The notes beneath the pieces are model-generated. The model saw only the letters and a list, made by a program, of their open reading frames with translations. It did not search any database and was not told the origin of the DNA. The translations under genes were made by a program, and so were the position numbers. 64,000 bases of DNA from Daucus carota subsp. sativus (lineage: Eukaryota > Streptophyta > Magnoliopsida > Apiales > Apiaceae): positions 35,921,606-35,985,605 of the forward strand of contig NC_030387.2 in NCBI RefSeq assembly GCF_001625215.2, read 5' to 3'. Below are positions 60,282 through 64,000 of the stretch, one piece after another. How positions within the stretch are numbered: the first letter of the stretch is position 1; each line of letters starts with the position of its first letter.

Positions 60282-62532
60282 ATAAAATATAGTCTGAAAA
60301 ATTATTTTGAATTATTTTCTTTAGAAAAAATATTTACTATCTATGATTTTATTAAAAAAGAAAATTTTCAAAAAATAATAATATGAAACTATGTTTTATA
60401 TGTGCATTAAATGCGTGTCGAACAATGTAAAAAAAGTGAAAAGAAATGAGAGGGATAAGCCTGACTATCATTATATCTATCATTAATGTCCTAAATATCA
60501 ACATCCAAAAAAAGGACCCCAAAATAGCATTTAATAATGTCACATCGTGTAGCGTTTTGGTTATTAGGTTATCTAACCCAACGCTATATCATCTAGCGTT
60601 TTGGTTATTTATCAAAAACGCTGCATCGTCTAACTTTATGTTAGATTATCCTAATACAAACGCCACATCGTGTGACGTTTAATTAGGTTATCCGAACGCT
60701 ACATATTAAAATAGCAGAACACTACACGAACATTTTCATCCAAAAATTGAAAAGGTTAAATTATTAGGCGTCATTGACTTGACTGATATTTAGGACATTT
60801 TTTCCAATTCCGTTATTCTAGACATTACGATCTGGGACTGGTTTTCATTCTTTTTAGAATCTGTATTATTTAGTTTAGTCACATGATATACTTATTTCTT
60901 AATTTTAAAGATTTTTGATAATAATTAGATCTACTTTTTTTAATTTTTAAATGTTAATTTCCCCCTGAATATTCATATCATATTTGAATAAAAAATGTAT
61001 TGTATTTAAATCAAAGTTGTGAAAACATTTTAACATATGACGATTTAATATTAACATAGTTTATATTTTAAAAAAATAGGTTAAATCTTTGCTGGTTTAT
61101 TTATTTTTTATTTTTAATTAATGGAGTTGCTCTTGTTATTGTCAGAATAAAAAATTCAAGCTTCGTTTAGATACTTTTTTGATATTAAAAACTATCTATT
61201 TTATATTCAATTTCATATAAATTATTATTAGTTGATAAAAGTACAAGAAGAATTAAAATAAGATGATGGGTGATATTAGTGTTACAAGCTTCCATGATTT
61301 GGTTAGATGGGTTTTTAAAACTCAGGCGGTGAATTCAATTAAAATTTTAATAGACTGTTTCAAATTTATAAAATTTGGTAGAATGTATTTAATATTGTGC
61401 GAATTTTTGATAAAGTGTTGGAGAGATGGTTTAGCATTTAAGCAAAATATTTCAAAATCTCATGAATTTTCACGGGATTTCAAAAATTTCCAAATCAACT
61501 GAACAATCTATAAATTCCATCATTTTGTAAAGTTAAAAAAATTCATCAACAATTAAATAATATCAAATTTTACCGTATCAATTGAATACTGTTGGATTTT
61601 AAGTATAATTTAAAATAATACCATCATTCGCAAAACAATTAAAATCCCACAATTCTAGTATTTTTTTTTTCTTCTAAATCTTAGTTAAATATCCTGATTG
61701 AAAAAAAAACCTTAAAATCTCAATCGAAATATCAGATCATATTTTTTAATTCAAATGAGTTGAATAAGATCAGGTCATCGTCATTCATCCCCACGACCAT
61801 AAAACAAATGGCCAATTTGACCAAACACTCACATAATTTTTTAAGTTAGTTTTCTCTTTTGGTTAGCAAGTCCAACAATGTCCTATAATGATGTTCTAAG
61901 TTAAAATTTAAGGCATTTGAGATAAAGATGTAATCTGTCTTACTGGTGCTTTAAAACATTAGGACACACTACATGTGTCTTATCACAATTGTCCTAAACC
62001 ATTTTAATCAATAAAATATTCACTTTCACTCTCTTTTCACACATTTTCATACTTCGCTTATATAGTTGTATACTTGTATTCAAATATATTAATATTTTAA
62101 TATTTTTTTTTTTGACTGAATATTAATATTTTAATATTAAGACATCTAAGATAAGACATATTGCTTCTACCAAGACACAGTAGCATTGTGTTTCCGTTTC
62201 TTGTTAATATTTTTATAATCCAGAAAACTTCTCCGCCGGACCGGCGCGAGAAAGGTGCTGGTGACTGGTGAGTCGTAAACGAAGTCAGCTGAAGAAAAAA
62301 ACAGTAAGTAATCAACTACGCTACCGTGATTTATCATGTATTTACGCGTCTATTAAGTTGTGTTTGTTTTACACACTCTGTCTCTTTCTCCAAATCACCG
62401 CCGCGTGTCACTTTCTCTCTCCTTCAAGATTCGCCTTTCTCTCATTTCCGTTTTTTAATTAACAAACACATTTCATTCATCCTATATCTAACTCAATTAC
62501 ATAATATTATGCATTTACAACATTTTATTTAA
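60282..62532. other. Intergenic, including upstream region of the kinesin gene
   Basis: Near 60540-60700 are degenerate repeats around TAGCGTTTTGGTTATT. Copy 2 of a dispersed repeat lies at 61290-61740. The final 150 bp before 62533 are CT-rich (TTTCTCTCCTTCAAG) and probably hold the kinesin promoter and leader. Confidence 0.45.
61290..61740 (+). repeat. Dispersed repeat, copy 2
   Basis: Shares ordered blocks with 4260-4690, including AAAATATTTCAAAATCTCATG and the following GGATTTCAAAAA stretch, in the same orientation. Diverged and non-coding. Confidence 0.5.
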
Positions 62533-64000
62533 ATGGAAGAAGCTTCATCGGAGAATTGTAACGTGAAGGTTGCCGTACATATACGTCCGTTGATCGGTGA
62601 TGAGAAGCTTCAACGCTGTAGGGAATGCGTTGCCGTTACTCCCGGAAAACCTCAGGTACTTTTATCGATCACTCATTTCGTAAACACGTTTTAGCGTGAC
62701 AACACTGAGAATACAATTTTTTTAATAAGAAAATGTTAATGTGGCACAGTAAATTTATTTCACTATAACTAACTGCATTTGTTTCCGATTTTGAATTTAC
62801 AATGCTTTGAATTGAGTATATAGAAACCGGAAGTGTTTATATGTCATATGTTATAGTATGTTATATAGCTTAATATGTAAATATGTATTTATTTAACTCA
62901 TTTGCTCTTAAATCGGAACTCTACTAGTATTAAATGTTTTATTGAAGAACTGATCAAAGTGTTTATCCAACTCTGTTGCTCTTAAGTTGGAAATGTATGT
63001 GTATATTCTTATACCGTCTTGAATTTGTGTTTTTCTAGAATCTGGACTATTTCCAGCCGATTTGTGTAGCCAAAATTTGGACGATCTTCAGCTCTATCAG
63101 CTGTTCTGTTGTAGCTACATCCACATAATGATAAATGAGGTTCTATGTAGTAATGTGAAGGAGTGTTTAGTTTTCTAATTAACAACATGAAAAAGTATGC
63201 ATAAATTTGGTTACTGCGATCAGTTTAAATAGTGCATTAATTCTATAATTATGCGAGAGAGACCTTGTATGTTTAAAGTGACAGTGAATTGGGGAGAAAA
63301 CAGTTTCACACAATCAATTTGTTTGATCAGTCTCAGTTTAGCTGTCACTGTTCTATGCATTATGATATGTTTAAGAATATGTTAAGATGCACAATCACGC
63401 ATATCTCTTCTATCATCATAAGATCGGGCCTGACAATATATAATGAATAGATGTACCACATATATTTATATTAATACAAATATTCAACTAAATCATGTTG
63501 GAGTAGTACCTGCGGTTTTCGTATTTTGTCAATTTCTAACCGTGTCTGTTTTGATTTAGTTGATACCATATCTATTCTCAACTTCTGCATTTAATGTGGT
63601 GTTTAATGATGTAGCTGCATATTGGTACACGTTCGTTCACATTTGATTATATATATGGAGAAAAAGGGTCTCCGCCAGCTTCAATGTTTAAAGATTGTAT
63701 TGCACCACTAGTAGATGGGTTGTTCCAAGGATACAATGGTACTGTTCTTGCGTATGGTCAGGTACGCAGGAAGTATTCTCTGAATTGATTTTCAAATTAC
63801 AATTAGTTAACAACCTATATGTTACAGACAGGATCAGGCAAGACTTATACAATGGGAACTGGATTGAGAGAACAAGGACAGACAGGTTTAATTCCTCAAG
63901 TTATGACTGCTTTATTTGACAAAATTGACAAGCTGAAGCATCAAGCTGAATATCAGCTGCATGTTTCCTTCATTGAGGTTTGTACTATTTTCCAGTTTAA
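62533..64000 (+). CDS. Kinesin-4 family motor (KIN-4A/4B-like), 5' part
   Basis: Three exons are inside the window: 62533-62655, 63615-63761 and 63828-63977, in phase, giving the first 140 residues; the rest lies beyond the edge. The motor domain starts almost at once: NVKVAVHIRPLIGDEK, then SFTFDYIYGEKGSP, the P-loop GQTGSGKT split by the exon 2-3 junction, and QLHVSFIE. The start and the CRECV and LIPQVM segments fit KIN-4A/KIN-4B better than KIN-4C. Kinesin-4 proteins are plus-end-directed microtubule motors; Arabidopsis KIN-4A (FRA1) acts in cell-wall deposition and cortical microtubule transport. The intron after exon 1 is about 960 bp. No lesion in the visible part. Confidence 0.93.

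Noticed and set aside
63695-63919. 74-aa ORF at the kinesin gene
   Set aside because: Out-of-frame reading of kinesin exons 2 and 3 and the intron between them.
1-64000. tRNA, rRNA or known small-RNA genes
   Set aside because: None was recognised by eye; the only tRNA-related sequence found is the copia primer site. A dedicated covariance-model search was not possible.

Overview
This is an AT-rich plant nuclear sequence. It has single-copy housekeeping genes with many GT-AG introns, a Ty1/copia element with a plant-type initiator-Met tRNA primer site, and many hAT, Mutator, Stowaway and Harbinger-like MITEs. The predicted proteins look eudicot. I lean towards an asterid, possibly Apiaceae, but the window alone does not prove it.

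Layout. 1-5767: gene-poor, with a hAT MITE (1629-2334), a Stowaway-like MITE (2431-2697) and a Harbinger-type MITE (4776-5351). 5776-33391: one 27.6-kb block whose two ends are the ends of a small hAT element with a perfect 8-bp target duplication, so everything inside is nested insertion. Inside lie six elements in a row (E1-E6), each bordered by (TA)n tracts and sharing a terminal consensus. E3 was split by an 11.8-kb, apparently very recent Sirevirus-type copia retrotransposon (7283-19106), minus strand, with identical-looking LTRs and long gag, pol and third ORFs. E5 (20478-31465) is the likely coding parent of the TA-targeting family: a Mutator-like element with a Ulp1-type protease gene (+) and a FAR1-type transposase gene (-) facing each other. 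Both genes now carry disabling lesions. A second hAT element (32371-33345) sits in the right arm of the outer hAT.

33600-64000: ordinary gene space. In order: a chloroplast CBSX-type two-CBS-domain protein (+, 33600-38248), a small DREB/ERF factor with an EAR motif (-, 44079-44492), a two-RRM RNA-binding protein (-, 46987-52441), the SUMO-conjugating enzyme SCE1 (-, 54038-57413) and the 5' part of a kinesin-4 motor (+, from 62533, running off the window). Between them are a Mutator MITE (39568-40318), a Harbinger-type MITE (53047-53415), a fold-back Mutator element (57741-59258) and a poly(A) retroposon with a 16-bp target duplication (59571-60265).

The host genes are functionally unrelated and show no clustering. 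The unusual biology is the transposon stack: elements that insert into TA microsatellites and leave TA tracts on both sides, so each insertion leaves a new landing site. The stack ends about 200 bp upstream of the CBSX start codon. Exon coordinates were built by hand from splice signals, reading-frame continuity and recalled family sequences; no alignment was run.
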